Positions 1-8,223 of a DNA stretch of 53,499 nucleotides are shown here, one piece after another. The notes beneath the pieces were generated by a model. It was not told the DNA's origin and did no database searches. It saw nothing but the letters and a program-made list of their open reading frames with translations. Position 1 is the first letter of the stretch. Each line of letters begins with the position of its first letter. The stretch spans positions 1 through 53,499 of the forward strand of contig CALXWJ010000018.1 of the NCBI GenBank assembly GCA_944392335.1, read 5' to 3'. Position numbers and translations under genes: made by a program. The DNA is from an uncultured Clostridia bacterium (GTDB lineage: Bacteria > Bacillota > Clostridia > UBA1381).

Positions 1-78
1 TAGCGTTACTACGGCCTGAACTGATCCTAATCGTTCAAATTCTTTTAATGCACGTTCCTTTTGTTCTTTTGTATACAT
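1..78 (-). CDS. Transposase OrfA-like protein, N-terminal fragment (window edge)
   Basis: Reading leftward from an ATG at 78, the frame is open to the window edge and begins MYTKEQKERALKEFERLGSV. That opening (M-Y-T/S-K-E-Q followed by a short helix rich in E, R and A, then G-S-V) is typical of the helix-turn-helix N-terminus of IS3-family OrfA or stand-alone IS3-type transposases, which bind the element's terminal repeats. A GGAG ribosome binding site lies about 9 bases upstream. Only 26 residues are visible, so the family call rests on similarity of the first residues as I know the family. The gene is cut by the window, not shown to be broken. Confidence 0.55.
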   Translation of the reverse strand, partial: MYTKEQKERALKEFERLGSVQAVVTL

Positions 79-432
79 ATATTTTTACTCCTTTCGGAGT
101 CCAAGAATATGTCCGCACCCCCAACCCGTGGGAGTTATAATCTCCAACTGAAACGTTGAAGAGCTAACGCTATTATTGCCGGCTGCAACGTTTTCGATCT
201 CTATTTCAAGCAAGCTCGATGGAATGTTGCTCCGATTTAAAATAATTTAATGTTTTAACGGCTGCATTTTTTCATACATAAACAAAACACATATGATTAT
301 TCCAAATCTACACAAAAACATATTATAACCGCATAATCGTACAATTTACAAAACCGTAACAAATTCATATTTAAAAATTCACATTAATATAGTATGATTA
401 TGATATTAAATAAATAAAGGGGTGTGTAGATT
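79..432. other. Noncoding stretch between transposase start and htrA-like gene
   Basis: This holds the transposase ribosome binding site and an imperfect inverted repeat at about 187-234 (GCAACGTTTTCGA against TCGATGGAATGTTGC). It should also contain one end of the insertion sequence, but I could not fix its terminal repeat. The last 130 bases are very AT-rich and should hold the promoter of the downstream protease gene. No convincing -35/-10 pair with good spacing stands out. No gene is seen. Confidence 0.5.
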
Positions 433-1947
433 ATGACAGACAAAATTTATGAAAATGATAATATTAATCAAACGGGAACAACAGGGGAGAATGCACAACA
501 GGAATATACCACACAGAATTCTGAAACGAATTTAAATGAAGAACAGGAAAAAACATATCAAGAGGATCAAAATATTTATGAGAAGGATCCTGCAGCAGAA
601 CAAGATGATAATTATTATACTGTTCCGGTTGAGAGTGTTAAAACTGTAGATACTGAAAATGATAAAAAGCATAAAAATAAAGGCAAAATTGCACTTGTAG
701 TTGCCTGTGCCATATTGTTCGGCGTTATTGCCGGAACGGTTACAGCTGTTACCAATATGGGTGTGAGCAAGATAATAGGTTCAAGTATTAGAATTGACAG
801 CACCGAAAGCATGCTGACCGCCAGTGAGGAAGAGGAACAAATTGAGTCAGCTATTGCCGATATAACGGAAGAATGTATGCCGTCAATAGTTTCTATTACA
901 AATAAGGGTATTACAGAAATTATGACTTTCTTCGGAAGATATTCACAAGAAAGTACGAGCAGCGGTTCAGGTATTATTATAGGGAAAAATGACAGTGAAT
1001 TACTTATAGTTACAAATTACCATGTTGTTTCAGACAGCGAGGAACTCAGTGTGATATTTGCAAATCAGGAATCGGACAATATGTCAGAGGGTATAGATAT
1101 TGATAATCCCGATGCATCCAATATTTTACAGGCTCAGATAAAGGGATATGATTCCGATAAGGATCTTGCGGTTCTTTCAATAAAGCTTTCGGATATACCG
1201 GCAGATATGCTTTCGCAAATTAAAATTGCAACAATAGGCAATTCCGAAAATATCAGAGCGGGCGAAAGAGTTATTGCTATAGGAAATGCACTGGGTTACG
1301 GTACTTCGGTAACAACCGGTATTATCAGCGCTACAAGAAGAGAGGTAACTCTTGAATCGCAGACCAGCCCTGACGGAACAGTGTCAAATTATTTTATACA
1401 GACAGATGCAGCCATTAATCCGGGTAACAGCGGAGGAGCTTTGCTTAATATGAGAGGTGAACTGATCGGTATAAATTCTGTTAAGATACAAGCCAGCGGT
1501 GTTGAAGGTATGGGTTATGCCATTCCTATATCGGATGTGGAATCCATTATAGGAGAATTGATGGTAAGAGAAACCAGAGAAGTCGTTGATGAAGATTCAC
1601 AGGGCGCCTTGGGAATTACGGGACAGAATGTTTCAAATCAAATAACACAGGTATACGGTATTACAGGTGTTTTCATTGAGAGTGTAACGGAAGGCTCGGC
1701 AGCAGATAAAGCCGGATTGAAAAGAGGTTATATTATAACAAAGTTTGACGGATATACAGTAAACTCCATAACCGAACTGCAGGAAAGACTGACTTATTAC
1801 AAAGAAGGAGAAACAAAAACAATTACCGTTCAGATAAGCAACGGAAGTGAATATGAAGAAAAAGAATTCCAGATAACATTGGATAACAAGAAAGAAAGCC
1901 TTGAGGAGACTCAACAGGATTCGGAACAACGCTGGCCTCAGAATTAA
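433..1947 (+). CDS. HtrA/DegP-type membrane-anchored serine protease with PDZ domain
   Basis: A trypsin-like protease of the HtrA/DegP family, expected to degrade or chaperone misfolded proteins on the outer face of the membrane. The first 85 residues are acidic, N/Q-rich and cytoplasmic. One membrane segment spans about 86-108. The protease domain holds the full triad: His197 (TNYHVV), Asp244 (KDLAVL) and Ser333 (GNSGGAL). A single PDZ domain follows at about 400-490. At 504 residues this matches Gram-positive HtrA/HtrB/YyxA proteins. The ATG follows a GGGG-containing ribosome binding site. The gene stands alone, with a clear terminator just after it. Paralogue identity (htrA, htrB or yyxA) cannot be decided from sequence alone, so no symbol is given. 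Confidence 0.93.
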   Translation: MTDKIYENDNINQTGTTGENAQQEYTTQNSETNLNEEQEKTYQEDQNIYEKDPAAEQDDNYYTVPVESVKTVDTENDKKHKNKGKIALVVACAILFGVIAGTVTAVTNMGVSKIIGSSIRIDSTESMLTASEEEEQIESAIADITEECMPSIVSITNKGITEIMTFFGRYSQESTSSGSGIIIGKNDSELLIVTNYHVVSDSEELSVIFANQESDNMSEGIDIDNPDASNILQAQIKGYDSDKDLAVLSIKLSDIPADMLSQIKIATIGNSENIRAGERVIAIGNALGYGTSVTTGIISATRREVTLESQTSPDGTVSNYFIQTDAAINPGNSGGALLNMRGELIGINSVKIQASGVEGMGYAIPISDVESIIGELMVRETREVVDEDSQGALGITGQNVSNQITQVYGITGVFIESVTEGSAADKAGLKRGYIITKFDGYTVNSITELQERLTYYKEGETKTITVQISNGSEYEEKEFQITLDNKKESLEETQQDSEQRWPQN

Positions 1948-1955
1948 TTAATATC

Positions 1956-1992
1956 AAAAATCCGGACAGAAATAAACTGCCCGGATTTTTTT
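1956..1992 (+). terminator. Intrinsic terminator of the htrA-like gene
   Basis: An 8-bp stem AAATCCGG (1958-1965) / CCGGATTT (1981-1988) has its last three T's running into further T's, giving a seven-T tract in all. It lies 10 bases after the stop codon. Confidence 0.85.
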
Positions 1993-2185
1993 GTGGGATA
2001 TTATTCTTTAGTGCTTACAAATTGATAAATTATACCAAAAACAACAAAATTTTTATATAATGCGGTGATATTTGATGGTATAATTAATATCAGAGATCGA
2101 ATGAGACAATTATATATAGTATTGTTTCGGTACTGTAATAAAACAGAGCAAATTAAATATATCAGACTGTACGGAGGAATAACCA

Positions 2186-3418
2186 ATGTTGAATACCGAT
2201 TATGAAAGATTGAGAATGCTTGCAAATAAAAAGCTTGAGTATGCAAATTCGCCAAAAAATGATGAAATAATAAAAAAATGGCACGATCAGGCGATGGGGA
2301 AAAGAGGTATCCCTACTGTGAGGCTGCTTTGTTCCAATTTCGTAAATGAAATGATATATCCCTATATGCAATGCCAGGATGAAATCGCAAGAAGATTGGA
2401 ATTTGATCTGCTGTTTTCAATATCGGGAAGACAGCTGTTCGATGATGATACGCCTGTGGCAGATACCTTTGAAGTACCTCTTCATATGTCTGTTTCCCCG
2501 TTCGGAACAGAACCTGATATTACCAGAGCCGACGGCGAAAATGCAAAGGGCTTTCATATCAATCCCGTGATCAATGATTTAAAAGAGGATTTTGATAAAT
2601 TATTAAACGGCAGCTTTACAATTGATTACGATGGGACAAAAAAATATATAGATACGGCAAATGAAGTTTTCGGCGATATATTGCCGGCAAAAATGGTTAT
2701 GGGCAGCTTGCCGGGAGCAATGACCAATCCTCTTGTTCATCTGATGGGTATGGAAAATTACTATTGTGCTATGTATGATTACAGTGATGAATTACACAGG
2801 GCAATGGATATGGCAGCGAGCGTTTATGAAAAGCTGTATGATTATTTGGAAGAAAACAAGCTTCTTTTACCTACAAAGGATACATGCCCTCTGGCACAGG
2901 AAAGTTTTTGCTTTAATAATGAATTGCCTACGGACAATGTGACAAAAACTTCCCAATGCTGGGGATTTTTGGAGTCTCAGGAAACAACGGCAGTTTCACC
3001 TCAAACCTTTGGTGAATTTGTATTCCCGTATCAGGACAGGCTGGTAAGACGATTCGGACTCTTGTCTTACGGCTGCTGTGAAAGAGTGGATGCTATTTTC
3101 CCGGATTATTTGTCGAAATGGAAAAATTTAAGAAAGCTGTCGGTATCTCCGTTCAATAATGAGAAATTGGTCGGTGAATATTTAAGAAATACAAATATAG
3201 TATATTACAGTAAACCGAGAGCAGAATATCTTACCATACAGGGGCCGTTGGACGAAGACGCTATTTGTGATTATTTTAAAACAATAGCTCAAAATGCAAG
3301 CGGTTGTATACTTGAAGTTGCTCAGAGGGAAACAGGTACCTTGTTTAAAGATCCAAATCGCGGAAAACGGTATGTTGAACTTGCAAAAAATACGATCTAT
3401 AAATATTGGAAAGCATAA
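2186..3418 (+). CDS. Uroporphyrinogen decarboxylase (URO-D)-like family protein
   Basis: A 410-residue soluble protein whose overall pattern resembles the URO-D-like proteins of Clostridia annotated as uroporphyrinogen decarboxylase family. The supporting features are an N-terminal helix-rich cap, a central PGAMTNP stretch, a late YGCCERVD segment and a C-terminal half with regular beta/alpha spacing. Relatives include corrinoid-linked methyltransferases (MtaA/CmuA) and true HemE. The YGCC segment could bind metal, as in MtaA-like enzymes, but that is inference. No haem or corrinoid genes lie nearby, so a role in tetrapyrrole synthesis is not supported by context. The ribosome binding site CGGAGGA lies 7 bases before the ATG. 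It appears to be a single-gene unit between two terminators. Confidence 0.6.
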   Translation: MLNTDYERLRMLANKKLEYANSPKNDEIIKKWHDQAMGKRGIPTVRLLCSNFVNEMIYPYMQCQDEIARRLEFDLLFSISGRQLFDDDTPVADTFEVPLHMSVSPFGTEPDITRADGENAKGFHINPVINDLKEDFDKLLNGSFTIDYDGTKKYIDTANEVFGDILPAKMVMGSLPGAMTNPLVHLMGMENYYCAMYDYSDELHRAMDMAASVYEKLYDYLEENKLLLPTKDTCPLAQESFCFNNELPTDNVTKTSQCWGFLESQETTAVSPQTFGEFVFPYQDRLVRRFGLLSYGCCERVDAIFPDYLSKWKNLRKLSVSPFNNEKLVGEYLRNTNIVYYSKPRAEYLTIQGPLDEDAICDYFKTIAQNASGCILEVAQRETGTLFKDPNRGKRYVELAKNTIYKYWKA

Positions 3419-3465
3419 AGCCCATAATTTGCTTTATTGAAAAAATCGAATATTGGCAATATAAA

Positions 3466-3540
3466 AAAGAGACGAATTTTTAAGCGTTTAGCCATAATGC
3501 GGTACAGTATGGTAAATTGCGGCATTAATTACGTCTCTTT
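3466..3540 (+). terminator. Long stem-loop, probable terminator of the URO-D-like gene
   Basis: A 9-bp stem AAAGAGACG (3466-3474) / CGTCTCTTT (3532-3540) encloses a 57-base loop. The loop contains a second nested inverted repeat (TAATGC 3495-3500 / GCATTA 3522-3527). The right arm ends in TTT and is followed by C-TT-GAC, so the T tract is short. It may be a terminator or a processed RNA structure. It ends just before the -35 box of the next gene. Confidence 0.5.
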
Positions 3541-3541
3541 C

Positions 3542-3570
3542 TTGACTTTGGGACTGTTATGGTATATAAT
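3542..3570 (+). promoter_or_regulatory. Near-consensus promoter of the GTPase-NYN gene
   Basis: TTGACT (3542-3547), exactly 17 bases, then TATAAT (3565-3570). It places transcription start near 3577 and gives a leader of about 150 bases before the ATG at 3730. The in-frame ATG at 3559 lies inside the spacer and so cannot be the start codon. Confidence 0.85.
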
Positions 3571-3729
3571 TTAAGTGTAACTGCGGACAAGCTGTCCCAT
3601 GTTTGTCGGCGGTGGGTTCTGCTTTGTTTTTTCGGAATGAGAGCAGTTTCCTGCCAAAAACGAGAAAGGACGGGGATTTGTCCTTTTTTGAAAAATGATT
3701 ATTGTTATATAGGATTGATAGGTAGTATA
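3571..3729 (+). promoter_or_regulatory. Attenuator-like 5' leader with internal terminator
   Basis: The leader contains an intrinsic terminator: stem AAAGGAC (3665-3671) / GTCCTTT (3680-3686) with a six-T run (3684-3689), about 40 bases before the gene's ATG. An upstream GGAC (3585-3588) forms a small hairpin with GTCC (3594-3597). GGACAA (3585-3590) can also pair with TTGTCC (3678-3683) in the right arm of the terminator, which would open it. This switch-like layout resembles the transcription attenuation known for tet(M). That the two folds are really alternatives is inference. Confidence 0.6.
3599..3640 (+). CDS. Candidate 13-residue leader peptide
   Basis: A short frame inside the leader encodes MFVGGGFCFVFSE and ends before the terminator hairpin. 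tet(M)-type attenuators use a translated leader peptide, so this is a candidate sensor of ribosome movement. The upstream ribosome binding site is poor (GGACAAG, itself inside a small hairpin). I regard it as possible, not shown. Confidence 0.25.
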   Translation: MFVGGGFCFVFSE

Positions 3730-6303
3730 ATGAAAAGTATCATATTGGGAATCGTTGCACATGTTGACTCGGGCAAAACTACGCTTTCCGAGTCACTTTT
3801 ATATAAATCGGGTATAATAAAAAAAATAGGAAGAGTTGACCACGGCGATGCTTTTATGGACTCGCATTCAATAGAGCGTGACAGAGGTATAACGATTTTT
3901 TCAAATCAAGCTGATATAGTGTATGATGACTGCAGGTTTACTCTTCTTGATACTCCGGGTCATGTTGATTTTTCGACAGAAATGGAAAGAACTTTGAGTG
4001 TACTTGATTATGCCGTTTTGATTATAAGCGGAACCGATGGTGTGCAGAGCCACACCGAAACCCTTTGGAAGCTTCTTAAAAATTATAATATCCCTACATT
4101 TTTGTTTATTAATAAAATGGATATATCTTCTTTTTCAAAGGAGGATATTATAAGTGAGCTGAAAAACAAACTCAGCCGCGACTGTATTGATTTTTCGTGC
4201 GAAAAGACGGATATTTTTTATGAAGAAATATCCCTTTGCGATGAAACGTTCATGGAGAAATATTTAAATGGCGAAAGTATTGATAGTGAAGAAATAGCAG
4301 AACTGATATGCGAAAGAAAAACTTTTCCTTGTTTTTTCGGTTCGGCATTGAAGTCGGAAGGAACGGATGAGCTGTTGGAAGGGCTCAGGTTATATACCAA
4401 ACAGCCTGAATATAATAAACAATTCGGTGCTAAAGTATTTAAAATATCCATTGATGAGCAGGGTGAAAGACTTACCCATTTAAAGGTAACGGGAGGAAAA
4501 TTAAAGGTTAAAGATATTATTTCTGCCGTTGATCCCAGAGGCGAGGAATGGTCTGAAAAGATAAACCAGATAAGAATTTATTCCGGTGTAAAATATAAAA
4601 CCGAAAATGAAGTTATGTCAGGTACGGTATGTACCGTTGCGGGATTATCTAAAACTTATGCAGGCGAAGGTCTGGGTGTTGAGGCTGATAACAAAAAGTC
4701 ATATATGGAGCCTGTTTTAAGCTATAAAGTAAATTTGCCAAGTGACATTGACGCATACAGTGCACTTGCCAAATTTAAAATTCTGGAACAGGAAGATCCG
4801 CAATTGAATATTACCTGGAATGAACGCCTGCAGGAAATCAATTTTAAAATTATGGGAGAAGTTCAGCTGGAGGTTTTAAAACGTATAATATCGGAGCGTT
4901 TTAATATAGATGTAGAATTCAGTCACGGAAGTATAGCATATAAGGAAACAATAGAATCAGCAGTTGAAGGTATAGGTCATTATGAGCCATTAAGACATTA
5001 TGCGGAAGTGCATTTATTATTAGAACCGATGCCCCGGGGCAGCGGGGTCGTTTTTGATACCGACTGCAGCAAAGATGAACTTGCTGTAAATTGGCAAAGA
5101 CTCATTATGACACATCTTATGGAAAAAACACATTTGGGTGTGCTTACGGGTTCACCGATAACAGACATTAAAATAACGTTGATTGCAGGCAGAGCGCATT
5201 TAAAGCATACAGAGGGAGGAGATTTCAGACAAGCAACCTACAGGGCTGTGCGTCATGGTCTTAGATGTGCAAAAAGCATATTGTTGGAGCCATGGTATGA
5301 ATTCAAAATTGAATTGCCGACAGAATATGTGGGACGGGCAATGTCTGATATCCAGCAGATGGGCGGAAGTTTTTCCAATCCTGAAACAGTCGGGGAATTA
5401 TCGGTATTAAAAGGAAACGCACCGGTATCTGAAATGAACGGGTATCATAATCAAGTTATAAGCTATACAAAAGGAATGGGTAAACTGTTTTGTGATTTAA
5501 AGGGTTATGAACGGTGTCATAATGAGCAACAGGTAATTGAAGATATTGGCTATGATGCCGACGGCGATTTGGAAAATACGGCCGATTCCGTATTCTGTTC
5601 TCATGGCGCGGGTTTTGTCGTGAACTGGCAAAAGGTAAATGAATATAAACATATTGATACAGGATTGGATTTTTCAAAACCTGACAAGCAGGAGATAGCC
5701 GAAAAAGTAAATAGTTATATAGGCCAAATAATTAACGATAAAGAATTGATGCGTATATTTGAACGAACGTACGGACCGGTTAAGCGTCCCCAATACTCGG
5801 CGTTTAAACTAAAAAAAGAGCGTGTCACTACCGCAATAAAGCCATCTAAATCAAATATCACAACAAGCGGGAAAGAATATCTGCTTGTTGACGGATATAA
5901 TATAATTTTTGCATGGGATGACCTAAAGGAAATAGCAAAGACAAATCTTGAAGCCGCAAGAGAGACGCTTATCAATATGCTGTGTAATTATCAGGGCTTC
6001 AGACGTTGTGAAGTAATACTCGTTTTTGACGCTTATAAAGTGAAGAAAAATCCGGGTGAAATTGAAAAGATCTGCAATATAAGCGTTGTATATACAAAGG
6101 AGGCGGAGACCGCAGACACATATATTGAAAGGGTTTCACATGAATTGGGTAAGAAACACAGAGTGATGGTCGCGACTTCCGATAATCTTGAACAGCTTAT
6201 TATATTCGGAAACGGGGCTATGAGAATTTCCGCCAAGGCTTTTCGTGCCGAAATTGAAGAAACAGAAAAACAAATAAAGGAATACCTTTCACAAACATAT
6301 TAA
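3730..6303 (+). CDS. Tet(M)/EF-G-like ribosomal GTPase fused to C-terminal NYN (Rae1/YacP-like) domain
   Basis: An 857-residue two-part protein. The N-terminal GTPase has G1 AHVDSGKT (10-17), a G2 region ERDRGIT, G3 DTPGHVDF and G4 NKMD, followed by EF-G domains II-V like those of the Tet(M)/Tet(O) ribosomal protection proteins. From about residue 716 a second domain begins with LVDGYNIIF and carries VFDAY, ETADTYIE, ATSDNLEQ and GAMRISAK. These are hallmark motifs of the YacP/Rae1 NYN family, which in Bacillus is a ribosome A-site-associated endoribonuclease. Tet(M) proteins are about 640 residues and lack this part. The start at 3730 is chosen because the promoter overlaps the earlier ATG. 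The ribosome binding site is weak (ATAGGTAG). True tetracycline resistance cannot be inferred; a housekeeping or stress role at stalled ribosomes is as likely. Confidence 0.85.
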   Translation: MKSIILGIVAHVDSGKTTLSESLLYKSGIIKKIGRVDHGDAFMDSHSIERDRGITIFSNQADIVYDDCRFTLLDTPGHVDFSTEMERTLSVLDYAVLIISGTDGVQSHTETLWKLLKNYNIPTFLFINKMDISSFSKEDIISELKNKLSRDCIDFSCEKTDIFYEEISLCDETFMEKYLNGESIDSEEIAELICERKTFPCFFGSALKSEGTDELLEGLRLYTKQPEYNKQFGAKVFKISIDEQGERLTHLKVTGGKLKVKDIISAVDPRGEEWSEKINQIRIYSGVKYKTENEVMSGTVCTVAGLSKTYAGEGLGVEADNKKSYMEPVLSYKVNLPSDIDAYSALAKFKILEQEDPQLNITWNERLQEINFKIMGEVQLEVLKRIISERFNIDVEFSHGSIAYKETIESAVEGIGHYEPLRHYAEVHLLLEPMPRGSGVVFDTDCSKDELAVNWQRLIMTHLMEKTHLGVLTGSPITDIKITLIAGRAHLKHTEGGDFRQATYRAVRHGLRCAKSILLEPWYEFKIELPTEYVGRAMSDIQQMGGSFSNPETVGELSVLKGNAPVSEMNGYHNQVISYTKGMGKLFCDLKGYERCHNEQQVIEDIGYDADGDLENTADSVFCSHGAGFVVNWQKVNEYKHIDTGLDFSKPDKQEIAEKVNSYIGQIINDKELMRIFERTYGPVKRPQYSAFKLKKERVTTAIKPSKSNITTSGKEYLLVDGYNIIFAWDDLKEIAKTNLEAARETLINMLCNYQGFRRCEVILVFDAYKVKKNPGEIEKICNISVVYTKEAETADTYIERVSHELGKKHRVMVATSDNLEQLIIFGNGAMRISAKAFRAEIEETEKQIKEYLSQTY

Positions 6304-6312
6304 AAATAGGAA

Positions 6313-6483
6313 TTTTCAATAAGGGCTTGTCCCATCATTCAACGAGGGCAAGAGCGAAACAGGCGATTCGTGAATCGCCCCTACGGCGCCTTGCTGTAAT
6401 CAGTGGGGAATTGTACTCTCACTGATTACAAATATGGAACCCATCGCCGATTACGGCGGGGGACAACGTGTGTGCAGTTATAT
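6313..6483 (+). repeat. Hairpin-rich intergenic repeat, copy 1
   Basis: An element of about 170 bp, nearly identical to stretches at 14264-14433 and (inverted) 39953-40124. It opens with AATAAGGGCTTGTCCC and closes with a GGGACAA...GTGCAGTTAT end, so the ends are partly inverted repeats (TTGTCCC/GGGACAA). Internal stems are GGCGATTC-GT-GAATCGCC, the TAATCAGTG...CACTGATTA arm and CGCCGATTACGGCG. It lies between the convergent GTPase and phoR genes and holds no plausible gene. Confidence 0.9.
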
Positions 6484-6497
6484 TTTATGATGATATA

Positions 6498-6546
6498 AAC
6501 AAAAAATCGCAAGCACATGAGTCAGTACGTGTTTACGATTTTTTGT
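6498..6546. terminator. Bidirectional terminator between convergent genes
   Basis: An imperfect long stem, AACAAAAAATCG (6498-6509) against CGATTTTTTGTT, is extended inward by CAC/GTG. It has T runs on the right and, read on the other strand, on the left. It can serve both the GTPase-NYN gene and phoR. Confidence 0.7.
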
Positions 6547-6567
6547 TATATAGAAAAAGAGGTAATA

Positions 6568-8223
6568 TCAATATTTATTAAAGGTTATTGTTATTGTTGT
6601 ACCCTTGTCAACAATACTGTCTACCGAAATCTCCGCATTGTGATACAAAGCCCCGTGCTTTACGATAGATAACCCCAAACCGGTTCCGCCGACCGCCTTT
6701 GAGCGGCCTTTATCGACACGGTAAAATCTTTCAAATATTCTGTTTTGCTCCGAATACGGAATACCTATGCCGGTATCGCGTACAGAAAGTTTTACTTTAT
6801 TGTCGGTTGAAGTTATGATAATATCTACGGCGCCGTCTTGCTTATTGTATTTTATGGCATTGTCGCATATATTAAAGATCATTTCATCAAGTATCTTGCG
6901 CACGCCGTAAACGATTCCTGTATCGCCGAAAAGGCTGATGGTGATATTTTTCTTTTCGGCGGCATGCTTTAAACGGTTGATAACCTCTCCGGAAAGCTCA
7001 TATAAATCTACCGACTCGTGTGTATATTCAATGTTTTTTTCATCAAGCTCGGAAATTTTTATAATGTCATTAACAAGTGAGATAAGCCTTTGTGATTCGT
7101 CATAAATCGATTTTGAAAAATCTTTAACGGTCTCGGCGGGTGTTGTGCCGTCCTTCATCAGTTCCGCAAATCCGGAAATAGATGTTAAAGGCGTTTTCAG
7201 TTCATGGGAAACATTTGCGGTAAATTCACGCCGTAATTCTTCTCTTTCTGCACTTTCGGTAATGTCTATTATAATGATCACAGCGCCGATCACATTGTTG
7301 TTTTCTACAACGGGATTGGCAATAAGATTATATACCATATCTTCATATTGCATTTTGTTTTCAGCCCTGTGCCCGGATAAAACCTTGTTTATGACGTCTC
7401 GGAAGCTTTGTGTACGGTTCAGCGTCAAAACACTTTTACCATCGGTATTTTCTGCTTTAAGGAGCTTTAGGGCCGCTGAATTATATGATAACAAATTTGT
7501 TTTATTATCTATGATCAAGAGTCCTTCACTCATATTGTCGGTTATCAGTTTAAATTCATTTTGCATTTGATATGCCTCATCAAGCTGTTTTTTAATTGTG
7601 TTCTTTTGTGTTGCGATCTTACTTAAAAACGGGGTAAGCTCCTCATAGGTATCATTATTTTCCGGATCATCCAGATTGATATTGTTTATCGGGTTTATAA
7701 TACTCTTTGAAATTTTTGAGGACATGAAAAATGTAAAAATAAGCGCAAGTATTAAAACGATTATCAATGGCTGGACAAGTCCGAGCAAAACTGTAATGAT
7801 CGTATATTGTGTTGTGGAAACACGCAAAATCGAACCGTCTGAGAGCTTTAGAGCATAGTATATCGTTTTTTCGGTCAATGTCTCAGAATATCTTATTTCT
7901 GTTCCGCTTCCGTTTTGGATCGCAAGCTGGATTTCCTTACGATCGAGATGATTGTCAAGGGTATTGGCGTCGGCGGCAGTATCTGCAATAACGCTTCCGT
8001 CTTCCGATACAAGGGTTATCCGGTTATCGTTTTTATCAAAGTCATCAAAAAAGCTTGTTCCGTTTTTTTCTATCGAATAAGCAATATAGTTTGCTTCATT
8101 TTTAAGTTCCCTTATAGTTTGTTCCTCAAATAAGCCAAATATAATACCCATGATCAGTATTAAGCTTATGATAAGTACAGACATTGAGGTAAAGATTATT
8201 GAGCGGTATATTTTATTGGTCAT
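6568..8223 (-). CDS. phoR: PhoR-type phosphate sensor histidine kinase
   Basis: A 551-residue membrane kinase that would phosphorylate PhoB in response to phosphate limitation. It has a membrane segment near the N-terminus (about 8-30), an extracellular sensor of about 105 residues, a second membrane segment (about 142-168), and a PAS region (about 222-325) with NMSEGLLIID. The HisKA box FTANVSHELKTPLTS has His340, and the ATPase N box (FNICDNAIKYN), G1 (DTGIGIP) and G2 (GGTGLGLSIV) follow. The ATG at 8223 is preferred over an upstream TTG because GGAGG lies 8 bases before it. It overlaps the end of phoB by 11 bases, so the two are translationally coupled. Confidence 0.92.
   Translation of the reverse strand: MTNKIYRSIIFTSMSVLIISLILIMGIIFGLFEEQTIRELKNEANYIAYSIEKNGTSFFDDFDKNDNRITLVSEDGSVIADTAADANTLDNHLDRKEIQLAIQNGSGTEIRYSETLTEKTIYYALKLSDGSILRVSTTQYTIITVLLGLVQPLIIVLILALIFTFFMSSKISKSIINPINNINLDDPENNDTYEELTPFLSKIATQKNTIKKQLDEAYQMQNEFKLITDNMSEGLLIIDNKTNLLSYNSAALKLLKAENTDGKSVLTLNRTQSFRDVINKVLSGHRAENKMQYEDMVYNLIANPVVENNNVIGAVIIIIDITESAEREELRREFTANVSHELKTPLTSISGFAELMKDGTTPAETVKDFSKSIYDESQRLISLVNDIIKISELDEKNIEYTHESVDLYELSGEVINRLKHAAEKKNITISLFGDTGIVYGVRKILDEMIFNICDNAIKYNKQDGAVDIIITSTDNKVKLSVRDTGIGIPYSEQNRIFERFYRVDKGRSKAVGGTGLGLSIVKHGALYHNAEISVDSIVDKGTTITITFNKY

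Noticed and set aside
3559..3729. Upstream in-frame extension of the GTPase-NYN gene (57 extra residues).
   Set aside because: Its ATG lies in the promoter spacer, upstream of the transcription start, and the frame crosses the leader hairpins; Tet(M)-like proteins begin at the MKSIILGIVAHVD position.
3730..6303. Calling the GTPase a tetracycline resistance gene, tet(M).
   Set aside because: The GTPase part is divergent and the protein carries an extra nuclease-like domain; resistance cannot be read from sequence here.
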